64,000 nucleotides of DNA from Enterococcus italicus DSM 15952 (GTDB taxonomy: Bacteria; Bacillota; Bacilli; Lactobacillales; Enterococcaceae): the NCBI RefSeq assembly GCF_000185365.1, contig NZ_GL622241.1, positions 937,612 through 1,001,611 on the forward strand, in the 5' to 3' direction. Of this stretch, positions 23,369-31,973 are shown piece by piece. Position 1 is the stretch's first letter; each line of letters starts with the position of its first letter. Position numbers and translations under genes: made by a program. The notes below the pieces were generated by a model that worked only from the letters and a program-made list of their open reading frames with translations, ran no database searches and was not told the origin of the DNA.

Positions 23369-23836
23369 ATGAAAATTGTATTTGCAAGTGATCACGCAGG
23401 AGTCATATTAAAAAAAGAAATTATCAAACTTGTTGAAGAAATGGGGCATGAAGTGCAAGATTTAGGTCCATACACGGAAGAGGCCGTTGATCTTTCTGAT
23501 TATGTCTATCCGGCAGCTTTAAAAGTCGCAACCAAAGAAGCAGAGCGGGGTATTTTTATTGATGGTGTAGGCTATGGTAGTGCTCTGATTGCTAATCGGA
23601 TTTTGGGTATTGATGCAGTAGTCTGCCAAGATCCATTTTGTGCCAAATTAGCACGCGAGCATACCAATAGCAATGTGTTGTGTTTAGGTGGAAAAATTAT
23701 CGGTTCGGCGATTGCCCTAGAGATTGTTAAAACATGGTTGACAACGGACTTCTTAGCAGAAGAAAAGTACATTCGTCGCGTCAAGAAAGTGCAAGCTATT
23801 TCTGAGAAACATCTAAAGCCACTATCAGAAATATAA
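23369..23836 (+). CDS. RpiB/LacA/LacB-family sugar-phosphate isomerase-like protein, noncanonical active site
   Basis: A 155-residue Rossmann-like RpiB fold: KIVFASDHAGVILKKEI (Asp-His of the phosphate/sugar site), GHEVQDLGPY, SDYVYPAAL, DAVVCQDPFCAKLAREHTNSNVLCLGGKIIG. In RpiB the catalytic loop is CGTGIG. Here it is IDGVGYGSALIAN, so the catalytic Cys is replaced by Asp, somewhat like LacA, which also lacks Cys. It could be a partner subunit, an isomerase for another sugar phosphate, or a non-catalytic relative. It has its own AAAGGGG site and is 10 bases upstream of a CDF transporter, suggesting co-transcription. Confidence 0.85.
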   Translation: MKIVFASDHAGVILKKEIIKLVEEMGHEVQDLGPYTEEAVDLSDYVYPAALKVATKEAERGIFIDGVGYGSALIANRILGIDAVVCQDPFCAKLAREHTNSNVLCLGGKIIGSAIALEIVKTWLTTDFLAEEKYIRRVKKVQAISEKHLKPLSEI

Positions 23837-23846
23837 GGAGGATTAT

Positions 23847-24782
23847 ATGGTTGAGCAAAAGTCAAAGGGAATGGGTTCGGTCATAGCGGCATTGATTGCC
23901 AATATATTAGTAGCAATTAGTAAATTTGTCGGCTACTTTATTAGTGGTAGTGCAGCGATGTTAAATGAAAGCATTCATAGTGTTGTCGATTGTAGCAACC
24001 AAATATTGTTATTATTTGGTGATCGACGGTCCAAAAAAGGACAAAGCGATTTGCATCAATTTGGTGAAGCTCGTGCGAAATATTTCTTTAGCACGATTGT
24101 CGCAACAATGCTATTTTTTGGTGGTGGAATTTTAGGTATCATGGAAGCCATCGAAAAACTATTCCATCCCAGTCATGAAGTCAATAACCCGTGGATTGTT
24201 TTATTGATTTTGGTATTTGGAATTGTCGTCGAAGGATCATCTTTACGGGTTGCACTGAAAGAAATCAACGAATTGAATACAGAAAATCAAGCGATTTTGA
24301 CCTTTTTAAGAGAAAGTCGACATAGCGAAATTTTGATTATCTTTACCGAGGATTTTTGTGCGGTAATCGGGCTAGGTTTAGCAGCTATCGGAACGGTGGC
24401 AACCATGTTGACCAATAACCCAATGTTTGATGCTTTGAGTGGGTTATTGATTGGATTATTATTGACAGGTGCGGCAATCTTTTTGGCCCGTGAATTTTAT
24501 AGTTTGATTGTTGGTGAGAGCGTTACGGCCAGTGATCTAAAGAAAATCATGCTGGCGTTTAATCGTGCCGATGTCGAGCGACTAATTGATATCAAGACCA
24601 TTCACTTAGGTCCGGATGAAATTATGATTGCTGCCAAGATTGATTTATTGGATACGCAAGAGGCGAGAGGCTATGCAATTATTAATGAGATAGAAGCAGT
24701 GATTCGTCAAGAGTTAGCTGGGAAAAAAGCATATATTTACATTGAAACAGACAAATACAATCCTAATTACCATCGAGAATAA
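23847..24782 (+). CDS. Cation diffusion facilitator family transporter
   Basis: A 311-residue membrane protein with six helices and a C-terminal cytoplasmic domain. Helix 2 shows the metal-site pattern His-x3-Asp in NESIHSVVDCSNQ. HQFGEARAKYFFSTIVA follows the first loop. Helix 5 begins TEDFCAVIGLGLAAIG, the ED-type pattern of the ZnT9-like subgroup instead of HxxxD. The C-terminal domain (about 210-305: DIKTIHLGPDEIMIAAKIDL) is the usual dimerising fold. It probably exports Zn or a similar divalent cation in exchange for protons. It follows the RpiB-like gene by 10 bases with an AAGGAGG site. Confidence 0.9.
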   Translation: MVEQKSKGMGSVIAALIANILVAISKFVGYFISGSAAMLNESIHSVVDCSNQILLLFGDRRSKKGQSDLHQFGEARAKYFFSTIVATMLFFGGGILGIMEAIEKLFHPSHEVNNPWIVLLILVFGIVVEGSSLRVALKEINELNTENQAILTFLRESRHSEILIIFTEDFCAVIGLGLAAIGTVATMLTNNPMFDALSGLLIGLLLTGAAIFLAREFYSLIVGESVTASDLKKIMLAFNRADVERLIDIKTIHLGPDEIMIAAKIDLLDTQEARGYAIINEIEAVIRQELAGKKAYIYIETDKYNPNYHRE

Positions 24783-24854
24783 GTCGATATAAGTGACATA
24801 ATTTTGTGTTGCTCAATCTGAAGAAAACAGCGAGACGGAATTAGCTATAAGCAA

Positions 24855-24904
24855 CAGTCAGAAAATCCAAAAGTTTTGAAACCAACTTCTGGATTTTCTG
24901 GCTG
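24855..24904. terminator. Terminator hairpin, repeated family member
   Basis: CAGAAAATCCAAAAG (24859-24873) pairs with CTTCTGGATTTTCTG (24886-24900), extended outward by CAGT/GCTG with a G-U pair. The left flank GAATTAGCTATAAGC matches the flank of the hairpin at 10.97 kb. It borders the palindromic repeat that follows. Confidence 0.75.
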
Positions 24905-24925
24905 TTTGCTTGTCACTAAACAATT

Positions 24926-25115
24926 AAATTGAGAACCAATTTCTGGAATTTGTGAACTTACTGCTCGAATCTAATCGCTTTAGTCACGACCTTAATAAAC
25001 GGTGTTCCAAAAGCAGATTCTTCGGCAATAAGTCAAAAATCCCAAAAATTGAGAACCAATTTCTGGAATTTGTGAACTTACTGCTCGAATCTAGACGCTT
25101 TAGTCACGACCTTTT
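24926..25115 (-). repeat. 120-bp palindromic intergenic repeat, one full and one truncated unit (minus orientation)
   Basis: The stretch starting AAATTGAGAACC occurs at 24926-24993 and again at 25046-25113 with only two changed bases, a 120-bp period. Read on the minus strand the units begin GGTCGTGACTAAAGCG, the same element found on the plus strand at 38.0 and 44.1 kb. The distal unit ends at 24926 next to a terminator hairpin. Confidence 0.88.
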
Positions 25116-25117
25116 TC

Positions 25118-25171
25118 TTTACATAATTTTTACATAAATACAAACCAATCCTAATGAAAGATGTGTATAGT
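25118..25171 (+). promoter_or_regulatory. PhoP-box-like direct repeats with a -10 element
   Basis: TTTACA at 25118-25123 and 25129-25134, separated by 5 bases, form the 11-bp-period direct repeat bound by PhoP/PhoB-type regulators. A TATAGT follows at 25166-25171. Position upstream of a phosphonate-type transporter supports phosphate control, by inference. Confidence 0.55.
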
Positions 25172-25291
25172 AACGAGTGGATAAGGAAATGAGAAGTAGG
25201 ATAAATATTTCGTGTCGATTAGAAAAAAAGAATTTAAGGGAATTCTTATCAAAACAGGAGCTAATTCTCATGAAAATATAATACAAAATCA

Positions 25292-25320
25292 TTGATACTA
25301 TCCGATTATTCATTTATAAT
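25292..25320 (+). promoter_or_regulatory. Proximal promoter of the phn-type transporter operon
   Basis: TTGATA at 25292-25297 and perfect TATAAT at 25315-25320, 17-base spacer, about 50 bases before the phnD start codon. The rest of 25172-25291 shows nothing further that can be assigned. Confidence 0.75.
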
Positions 25321-25374
25321 TTAGTAGCGATTGTTCGTATTTAATTGCAAAACATTTACTAAAGGGGAATAAGG

Positions 25375-26307
25375 ATGAAAGTTTGGAAGAAATTGGCAGC
25401 AGTTGGCTTGAGTTTAGCTGCAGCAGTTACATTAGCGGCATGTGGGAGCTCTAGTTCATCAAGTTCTTCATCAAAAGATGGAAGCTATGAGCCAAAAAAA
25501 TTAACGGTACAATTCGTTCCTTCACAATCTGCTGAAACATTGGAAGCAAAAGCGAAACCATTGGAAAAATTATTGAGTAAGCAATTAGGCATTCCAGTCA
25601 CTGTAAGTGTTTCTACTGACTATAATACCATTGTAGAAGCAATGGGTTCTAAACAAGTGGATGTTGGTTTCTTACCACCAAACGCATATGTATTGGCTCA
25701 TGAACAAAGTGGTGTGAAAGTTCTTCTTCAAGCACAGCGCTATGGCATTTCTCAACCTGGTGGAAAGAGTACAGATAAATTAGTAGATAGTTACCGTTCA
25801 ATGATTGTTGTGAAAAAAGGAAGCAATATTAAAGATGTCGATGATTTAAAAGGCAAAAAAATTGCGACTCAAGACGTAACATCTTCAGCGGGCTATGTGT
25901 GGCCAGTTGCTGAGTTGAAGAAAAAAGGAATTGATATTAATAAAGATGTTATAACAGTGCAAGTGAAAGGTCATGACCAAGCTGTTCTTTCCGTTCTAAA
26001 TGGAGATGTGGACGCAGCCTTTGTCTTTGAAGATGCCCGTAATACAGTGAAGAAAGACTATCCACAAATTATGGATGAAGTAGAACCAATGTATTTCACT
26101 GAACCTATTCCAAACGATACAATCAGTGTTCGTTCGGATATGAGTGAAGAGTGGGACAAAAAAATCCAAGATGCCTTTATCGCAATCGGGAATGACCCAG
26201 AAGGAAAAGAAATTATTTCTTCTGTTTATTCTCATGAAGGATATGTGAAATCAAAAGACAGCAATTTTGATATTGTTCGTGAATACGCAAAAGAAGTTGG
26301 ACAATAA
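25375..26307 (+). CDS. phnD: Phosphate/phosphite/phosphonate ABC transporter substrate-binding lipoprotein
   Basis: A 310-residue lipoprotein with lipobox LAAC (about residue 23) and a short Ser-rich linker. The PhnD-type binding fold follows: [25 protein letters not shown], then [21 protein letters not shown]. Next come [22 protein letters not shown] (ligand phosphonate/phosphate-binding Ser/Thr cluster) and [17 protein letters not shown]. It delivers phosphonate, phosphite or a related P compound to the PhnCEE system encoded next. An AAGGGGAATAAGG ribosome region precedes the ATG. Ligand identity cannot be decided from sequence. Confidence 0.9.
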   Translation: MKVWKKLAAVGLSLAAAVTLAACGSSSSSSSSSKDGSYEPKKLTVQFVPSQSAETLEAKAKPLEKLLSKQLGIPVTVSVSTDYNTIVEAMGSKQVDVGFLPPNAYVLAHEQSGVKVLLQAQRYGISQPGGKSTDKLVDSYRSMIVVKKGSNIKDVDDLKGKKIATQDVTSSAGYVWPVAELKKKGIDINKDVITVQVKGHDQAVLSVLNGDVDAAFVFEDARNTVKKDYPQIMDEVEPMYFTEPIPNDTISVRSDMSEEWDKKIQDAFIAIGNDPEGKEIISSVYSHEGYVKSKDSNFDIVREYAKEVGQ

Positions 26308-26330
26308 GCAGCTGTTTCTATAAAATAGAC

Positions 26331-26364
26331 AAAGGGTATCGAGTGTTGCCGATACCCTTTTGCA
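26331..26364 (+). terminator. Intercistronic hairpin between phnD and phnC
   Basis: AAAGGGTATCG (26331-26341) pairs perfectly with CGATACCCTTT (26350-26360). It is followed only by a short TTTTGC, so it is likely a partial terminator or an mRNA-stabilising stem that keeps binding protein in excess over the transporter core. Confidence 0.7.
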
Positions 26365-26405
26365 TTGTGTTTTTTTATTTTTATCAAAAGAAAGTAGGAA
26401 AAAAA

Positions 26406-27197
26406 GTGACAGAGGAAAATCAATCGATTATTTCGTTTAAAAAAGTCGACAAAGTTTATCCAAATGGGGTACACGGGTTGCGTGATTTAAACATTGATAT
26501 CAAAAAGGGAGAATTCGTCATTGTTGTCGGATTGTCTGGTGCGGGTAAGTCGACTATGTTGCGAGCAATTAATCGCCTGCATGAAATTTCAAGTGGTGAA
26601 ATATTAATCGACAATCAATCAATCACCAAAGCAAAAGGCAAGGAATTGCGATTAATTCGTCGGGATATAGGCATGATTTTCCAAAGCTTTAATTTAGTGA
26701 AGCGTTCAAGTGTTTTACGTAATGTATTGACTGGACGAGTGGCATACCATCCAACTTGGAAGATGTTATTGGGATTGTTTCCAAAAGAAGATAAAGAACG
26801 TGCGTATCAATCATTGCAACGTGTGAATCTAGCAGAAAAAGTCTATACAAGGGCGGATGAACTTTCTGGTGGCCAACAACAGCGAGTATCGATTGCACGC
26901 GCCTTAACACAAAAACCAAAAATTATTTTAGCCGATGAACCGGTCGCATCATTGGACCCGGTAACGACGGAAAAAGTAATGGATGATTTGAAACGCATCA
27001 ACCAAGACTTTGGCATTACAATTGTTGTCAATCTGCACTCAGTTGAATTGGCACGCCAATATGGTACGCGTATCATTGGATTACGCGATGGTAGTCTTGT
27101 ATTTGATGGTCCGGTAGCAGAGGCGACAGATGAAACGCTAAGAGCCATTTATGGCGGAGAAATTTTAGAAGAAAAAGCACAAGGAGCGATCGTCTAA
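26406..27197 (+). CDS. phnC: Phosphonate-type ABC transporter ATP-binding protein
   Basis: About 263 residues from GTG 26406, which has AGTAGGA about 8 bases upstream; the longer upstream frame is hydrophobic and not conserved-looking. Walker A is [10 protein letters not shown]-loop [22 protein letters not shown] (written in part) is typical of PhnC, signature LSGGQQQR, Walker [14 protein letters not shown] and switch His in VNLHSVELA. It energises the two PhnE permeases encoded directly downstream. The last base of its stop codon is the first base of the next ATG. Confidence 0.92.
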   Translation: MTEENQSIISFKKVDKVYPNGVHGLRDLNIDIKKGEFVIVVGLSGAGKSTMLRAINRLHEISSGEILIDNQSITKAKGKELRLIRRDIGMIFQSFNLVKRSSVLRNVLTGRVAYHPTWKMLLGLFPKEDKERAYQSLQRVNLAEKVYTRADELSGGQQQRVSIARALTQKPKIILADEPVASLDPVTTEKVMDDLKRINQDFGITIVVNLHSVELARQYGTRIIGLRDGSLVFDGPVAEATDETLRAIYGGEILEEKAQGAIV

Positions 27198-27979
27198 TGA
27201 ATTCACAGACTCTACCAAAACGTGGAGGACTCTGGAAAAATATCTTGTGGCTAGTCATTTTTATTCTTAGTTTGATTGTAAGTGGTGATATCTCTGGTGT
27301 CGACATTCCTCGTTTTTTGATGAATGCTGGGCAGATGAATATTATTATCGAAAAAATGGCGCGTCCGGATTGGTCCTATGTTTCAATTATTGTTGATCCG
27401 ATTCTAGAAACGCTAAAAATGGCGATTATTGGTACAACCATTGGAGCATTAGTTGCGTTTCCATTTTCTCTTTTTGCAGCTCGAAACGTCGTACATAGTA
27501 AATGGATTACGGGTGTCTTTCGTTTTGTGTTAAATATTATTCGAACCATTCCTGATTTGATGTTAGCGGCTCTGTTTGTAGCAGTTGTCGGGATTGGACC
27601 GGTAGCTGGGGTTATATCTTTGGCCGTCTTTACCTTTGGGATGGTATCCAAATTGTTTTTTGAATCTATTGAAACAATTGATGATGGACCGATTGAAGCC
27701 ATTATTGCTTCAGGTGGATCAAAATTAGATATTATTCGTTATGCCGTTTTACCACAAGTCATGAGTCATTTTTTAAGCTACTTACTTTATGCATTCGAGA
27801 TTAATATTCGGGCATCGACAGTACTAGGGTATATCGGTGCTGGGGGAATCGGGATTTACTTGCAACGTTCACTCAGTCAGTTCCGTTACGACCAAACATC
27901 AATTATTGTAATCGTGATTTTTGCGGTCGTATTAATTATTGATACAATTAGTAATAAGTTAAGGGAGCGATTAATATGA
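27197..27979 (+). CDS. phnE: Phosphonate-type ABC transporter permease (first PhnE)
   Basis: A 260-residue membrane protein with about six helices of the PhnE family. It has an N-terminal helix (NILWLVIFILSLIVSGD), LKMAIIGTTIGALVAFPFSLFAARN, the FRFVLNIIRTIPDLMLAALFVAVVGIGP segment, and the ATPase-coupling loop EAIIASGGSKLDIIRYAVLPQV. It forms a heterodimeric channel with the second PhnE. Both junctions overlap (1 base with phnC, 4 bases with the next gene), so translation is coupled. Confidence 0.92.
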   Translation: MNSQTLPKRGGLWKNILWLVIFILSLIVSGDISGVDIPRFLMNAGQMNIIIEKMARPDWSYVSIIVDPILETLKMAIIGTTIGALVAFPFSLFAARNVVHSKWITGVFRFVLNIIRTIPDLMLAALFVAVVGIGPVAGVISLAVFTFGMVSKLFFESIETIDDGPIEAIIASGGSKLDIIRYAVLPQVMSHFLSYLLYAFEINIRASTVLGYIGAGGIGIYLQRSLSQFRYDQTSIIVIVIFAVVLIIDTISNKLRERLI

Positions 27980-28764
27980 TGCCGGCTGAACCAAAAAAAC
28001 ATCTGGTAAGAAATTGGCTGATTGCTCTATTGTTACTAATTATATATATATGGGCATTCTCTGGTATTCCATTTACAGGTGTCAAAGAAAATGTAAAAGA
28101 AATTGTAGGATCAATTTTTCAAGGATTAACCCATCCTGATTGGGCATATGTGTACACAGGTGATGGCGAAGATTTGGTGTCCTTGATGATTCAAACAGTA
28201 GCGATTGCCTTTTTAGGAACGTTTATTTCTTCTTTATTGAGTATTCCATTTGCCTTTTGGGCTGCGCGTACGAAACAGGGGAATCGTTTTGTCTCAGGAA
28301 GCGGAAAAATTATGCTAACAGCAATTCGTACGTTTCCAGAAATTGTTTTAGCCATTATGTTTATTAAAACAGTCGGACCAGGTTCATTTGCAGGGGTATT
28401 AGCAGTGAGTGTCCATTCGATTGGTATGTTGGCTAAGTTATATAGTGAAGCCATTGAAAATATGGATCATGGTCCATCTGAATCAGTCGTCAGTGCTGGA
28501 GGGAATCATTGGGATATATTAGCCTATGCGACATTGCCTCAGCTTGTACCTGAATTTATTTCCTTCACGCTGTATCGCTTTGAATTAGCGGTACGTTCTG
28601 CTTCAATCTTAGGGATGGTTGGCGCTGGTGGGATTGGTACACCAATGATTTTTGCCATCAATGCACGAAATTGGAGTCGGGTTGGAATTATCTTAATTGG
28701 AATAATTATAACTGTTACAATAATTGATTTTATTTCTGGTCAGCTAAGAAAACGATTAGTATAA
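27976..28764 (+). CDS. phnE: Phosphonate-type ABC transporter permease (second PhnE)
   Basis: A 262-residue paralogue of the preceding permease. It has an N-terminal helix (WLIALLLLIIYIWAFSGI), VAIAFLGTFISSLLSIPFAFWAARTK, MLTAIRTFPEIVLAIMFIKTVGPG, and the coupling loop ESVVSAGGNHWDILAYATLPQL. Two ATG codons stand in tandem at 27976 and 27979, and either may be used. It ends the transporter operon; no C-P lyase or phosphonatase gene follows. An imperfect hairpin (about 28773-28810: GAAAACG/CGTTTTC outer, GAGAA/TTCTC inner) may terminate the transcript. Confidence 0.92.
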   Translation: MMPAEPKKHLVRNWLIALLLLIIYIWAFSGIPFTGVKENVKEIVGSIFQGLTHPDWAYVYTGDGEDLVSLMIQTVAIAFLGTFISSLLSIPFAFWAARTKQGNRFVSGSGKIMLTAIRTFPEIVLAIMFIKTVGPGSFAGVLAVSVHSIGMLAKLYSEAIENMDHGPSESVVSAGGNHWDILAYATLPQLVPEFISFTLYRFELAVRSASILGMVGAGGIGTPMIFAINARNWSRVGIILIGIIITVTIIDFISGQLRKRLV

Positions 28765-28855
28765 ATTAGAAGAAAACGCATGAGAACAAGCTTTCTCGTC
28801 CGTTTTCTTTTGTTTATACAGATTATTCTTTCCGTCAAAAAAAGGTAATTTTCTT

Positions 28856-28884
28856 TTGAAAGGTATTTTGAAAAGGAGTATACT
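28856..28884 (+). promoter_or_regulatory. lutABC promoter
   Basis: TTGAAA at 28856-28861 and TATACT at 28879-28884 with a 17-base spacer, about 30 bases before lutA. Confidence 0.75.
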
Positions 28885-28914
28885 GAAATTATTCTAATGT
28901 AGGAGATGACGATC

Positions 28915-29673
28915 ATGAAAGTGAGTTTATTTACGAGTTGTGTCGTAGATGCCCTTTTTCCAAATGTATCGATAGCGATAGTAGAAGTTCTTGAACGCTT
29001 TGGCGTTGAAGTAGTATACCCTGAAAATCAAGTTTGTTGTGGCCAACCCACATTAAATAGTGGGTATCGAGAAGAATCACGAAAAGTATTAATTAATCAA
29101 TTGGAAGCATTTAAAGATGCAGACTATGTCGTAGGTGCTGCAGGAAGTTGCACAGCCTCTATGAGAGAATATGCGGAGTTCTTTAAAGATGATCCCATCT
29201 ACTATGAAGAAGCAGTAAAATTACACGATAAAACATATGAATTTACGCAATTTTTGTACCATGTCTTAGGATTAAAAGATGTTGGTGCTACCTTAAACAA
29301 AAAAGTAACTTACCACCGTTCTTGTCACATGACTCGACTTTTAGGTGAGCGCGAATCACCTTTTGAATTAATGAAATATGTAAAGGGACTAGAATATGTA
29401 GAAATTCCCCATATCGAAAATTGCTGTGGTTTTGGTGGTACATTTTCCGTAAAAGAACCAATCATTTCCAATGCGATGGTGACCGAAAAAATGAATGATA
29501 TCATTGACACTGGTGCCGAAGTATTAATTAGTGCGGATATGGCTTGTTTGATGAATATCGGTGGGAAATTTAACCGTGAGGGTCAACCGATTACAATCAT
29601 GCACATTGCAGAAGTCTTAAATCACGATATCGATCCGACACGAGTAACTATTCCAAAAAAGGCGTTAGCATAG
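28915..29673 (+). CDS. lutA: L-lactate utilisation protein LutA ((Fe-S)-binding, CCG domain)
   Basis: About 252 residues with two cysteine-rich CCG domains. The first has SCVVDALFP and VCCGQPTLNSGY, the second has HRSCHMTRLLGE and IENCCGFGGTFSVK. It is the LldE/LutA subunit of the iron-sulfur lactate oxidase complex that converts L-lactate to pyruvate and passes electrons onward. The AGGAG at 28901-28905 touches an ATG at 28906 but is 9 bases from the in-frame ATG at 28915, which is therefore preferred. lutB follows after 12 bases. Confidence 0.93.
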   Translation: MKVSLFTSCVVDALFPNVSIAIVEVLERFGVEVVYPENQVCCGQPTLNSGYREESRKVLINQLEAFKDADYVVGAAGSCTASMREYAEFFKDDPIYYEEAVKLHDKTYEFTQFLYHVLGLKDVGATLNKKVTYHRSCHMTRLLGERESPFELMKYVKGLEYVEIPHIENCCGFGGTFSVKEPIISNAMVTEKMNDIIDTGAEVLISADMACLMNIGGKFNREGQPITIMHIAEVLNHDIDPTRVTIPKKALA

Positions 29674-29685
29674 GAGGACGGATAC

Positions 29686-31164
29686 ATGGGACTAAAAACG
29701 AGTACCTTATCTTTCGATGAACGATGTACAGAAAACATCGAAGACAAACAAATGCAAGCCGCTTTAAAAAAATCTCAAGATGCTCAATGGATTAAGCGTG
29801 AAGGTGCACGAGAGGAATTGGGAAATTGGGAACAATGGCGTGAGCTAGGCCAACAAATCCGCCAACATACGTTGAACCATTTACCTGATTATTTGGAACA
29901 ATTTAGCGACAATGTCGAAAAACAAGGCGGCCATGTGTTCTTCGCAAAAACAGAGGAAGATGCCCAAAATTTTGTGCGTAAAATTGTTTTAGAAAAAGAA
30001 ATTAAAAAAATTGTGAAATCAAAATCCATGGTAACGACAGAAGTTGGGCTGGATCCGATGTTTGAAAAAATGCCGGGGGTCAGTGTGGTGGAAACTGATT
30101 TGGCAGAATTTATTTTGCAAATGGATGATTGGGATGAACCTTCGCATATCGTATTCCCCGCTGTTCACAAAAATCGCCACCAGGTGAAACAAATTTTCGA
30201 AAAATTAGGCTATGTGGGTTCGGATGAGCCTGTGGATTTGGCAAAGTTTGCTCGTAAAATATTGAGAGAACGATTCTTAGAAGCTGATTTAGGTATTTCT
30301 GGTTGTAACTTTGCAATTGCTGATAGTGGCATGATCAATTTAGTGACCAATGAAGGAAATGCTGATTTATGTATTAGTATTCCTAAAACACAAATCGTCT
30401 TAATGGGGATGGAACGGATCGTCCCAAGTATCAAAGAAGCAGAAGTATTAGACAATTTGCTTTGTCGCAGTGCGGTTGGCCAAAAATTAACGAGCTATGT
30501 GACGTTTGCTGGTCGCAAGCATGAAGATGAATCAGATGGACCAGAAGATTTCTATGTCATTATTGTCGACAATGGTCGTTCCAATGCATTAGGCACACAA
30601 TTTCAAGAAATGCTGCAATGTATTCGTTGCGGTGCTTGCCTAAATGTGTGTCCAGTCTATCGTCATATTGGCGGTCATGGCTATGGTTCAATTTATCCAG
30701 GTCCAATGGGGGCTGTTTTGTCACCAATCTTAGGTGGCTATGAAGAATTTGGGGATTTACCTTATGCATCTAGTCTCTGTGGCGCATGTACGGATACATG
30801 TCCGGTCAAAATTCCATTGCATAAACTGTTGATTGAACATCGTACCGTGATGACAAATGAATTAAAAATGAAGCATGGTATTGACGATGCTACAATGAAA
30901 ATGATTGGTCGTGTAACGGCATCGCCAATTGTCTTCAAAATGGTCGAAAAAGTCGATCATGCAGGCTCAGCGCTAGTAACGAAGAAAAAAGATATGAGTG
31001 TCAATAACCTATACAACCATGATGGCTACTTAAACAAAGCACCTGCGATGGCTAAAAACTGGACAGATTACCGTGATTTACCACGTCCACCAAAAGCCAA
31101 AGACAACTTCCGTCATTGGTTTAAAGAACATCAAAAAGCTAAAGCGCAAACGGGAGGGAAGTAA
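29686..31164 (+). CDS. lutB: L-lactate utilisation iron-sulfur protein LutB
   Basis: A 492-residue protein. The N-terminal LUD domain (about 60-300) contains KSKSMVTTEVGLD, VVETDLAEFILQMDDW and GCNFAIADSGMINLVTNEGN. A ferredoxin-like module follows with CIRCGACLNVCPVYRH and CGACTDTCPVK (about 312-375), giving two 4Fe-4S clusters. The C-terminus is the LutB tail with basic and Pro residues. It is the electron-transfer core of LutABC and is co-transcribed between lutA and lutC. The ATG has a GGAGG site. Confidence 0.94.
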   Translation: MGLKTSTLSFDERCTENIEDKQMQAALKKSQDAQWIKREGAREELGNWEQWRELGQQIRQHTLNHLPDYLEQFSDNVEKQGGHVFFAKTEEDAQNFVRKIVLEKEIKKIVKSKSMVTTEVGLDPMFEKMPGVSVVETDLAEFILQMDDWDEPSHIVFPAVHKNRHQVKQIFEKLGYVGSDEPVDLAKFARKILRERFLEADLGISGCNFAIADSGMINLVTNEGNADLCISIPKTQIVLMGMERIVPSIKEAEVLDNLLCRSAVGQKLTSYVTFAGRKHEDESDGPEDFYVIIVDNGRSNALGTQFQEMLQCIRCGACLNVCPVYRHIGGHGYGSIYPGPMGAVLSPILGGYEEFGDLPYASSLCGACTDTCPVKIPLHKLLIEHRTVMTNELKMKHGIDDATMKMIGRVTASPIVFKMVEKVDHAGSALVTKKKDMSVNNLYNHDGYLNKAPAMAKNWTDYRDLPRPPKAKDNFRHWFKEHQKAKAQTGGK

Positions 31165-31165
31165 G

Positions 31166-31876
31166 ATGGTCACTACAACCAATGAAAACAAAGAAAACTT
31201 TCTGAACCATTTGGCTGATTGTTTAAGCTATGAACGCCATAGCTTAACAGATCCAGAAGTACCCTTTATGAATAATTTGCCGCATGAAACATTAAGTGAT
31301 TTGACACAAATGGAATTACTTGAGGTGTTAGAAAAGCAATGCGCGGTCTTGCATTGTCATTTAGTGACGACAGTTCGTTCAGACTTGCCAGCTACTTTGG
31401 CAGCACAAGTGAAAGAATATGGAGAAGGATCGATGATTTTGCCAGACGATGATCGATTTGAAGAGTATGGACTGTCAGAATTGTATCAACGACCTGACAC
31501 GTATGTTTGGCAAAAAGGGGCCGATAAGCGCGAGAAAAATATTTTTGAGGCCCAACGAGCAAACATTGGGATTGCATTTGCTGAATATGCTTTGGCAGAG
31601 TCAGGTACGGTTGCTCTAGAGTCATCGGCAGGCCAAGGTCGCACATTGCACTTTTTGCCTACCAATTATATTGCCATTGTTCCGATTAGCAAGCTTGTTC
31701 CTCGGATTACACAGGCTACAGATCAATACGCAGCAAAAGTCAAAGCGGGTGAAACGACAGGTTCTGCCTTGAATTTCATTTCTGGACCGTCTAACTCGGG
31801 AGACATTGAAATGGTGTTAGTCGAAGGGGTACACGGCCCATTAAGAGTGACGTATATCGTAGTCGAAGATTGCTAA
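31166..31876 (+). CDS. lutC: L-lactate utilisation protein LutC (LUD domain)
   Basis: About 236 residues starting at ATG 31166 with GGAGGGA just upstream; a longer frame from 31073 lies inside lutB. The LUD domain shows IFEAQRANIGIAFAEYALAESGTVALESSAGQGRTL (in parts), NYIAIVPISKLVPRI and the SGPSNSGDIEMVLVEGVHGP terminal motif of LutC/YkgG. It completes the three-protein L-lactate oxidation complex. A hairpin (TCTCCTGCAT 31883-31892 with ATGTAGGAGA 31899-31908, one G-U pair) follows without an immediate T run but with T-rich sequence beyond. Confidence 0.93.
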   Translation: MVTTTNENKENFLNHLADCLSYERHSLTDPEVPFMNNLPHETLSDLTQMELLEVLEKQCAVLHCHLVTTVRSDLPATLAAQVKEYGEGSMILPDDDRFEEYGLSELYQRPDTYVWQKGADKREKNIFEAQRANIGIAFAEYALAESGTVALESSAGQGRTLHFLPTNYIAIVPISKLVPRITQATDQYAAKVKAGETTGSALNFISGPSNSGDIEMVLVEGVHGPLRVTYIVVEDC

Positions 31877-31973
31877 GAAAGATCTCCTGCATGGTATAAT
31901 GTAGGAGACCCTTTGAGACCCTTTCTTTTTTTCTATTCGTGAGTAATCTTAGTGAAAAAAAGAGGCGCAAAGA

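Noticed and set aside
24926..25115. Regularly spaced repeats that might be a CRISPR array
   Set aside because: The period is 120 bp, only about two copies occur, the whole unit is repeated without unique spacers, each unit is a long palindrome, and no cas genes are present.
24952..25137. A 61-residue reading frame with internally repeated protein sequence
   Set aside because: It lies entirely inside the palindromic repeat, its internal repetition is just the 120-bp DNA period, and it has no ribosome site.
25255..25280. Three-codon ORF (ATG AAA ATA TAA) with an AGGAG site upstream of phnD
   Set aside because: It lies upstream of the proximal phnD promoter and is too short to separate from chance.
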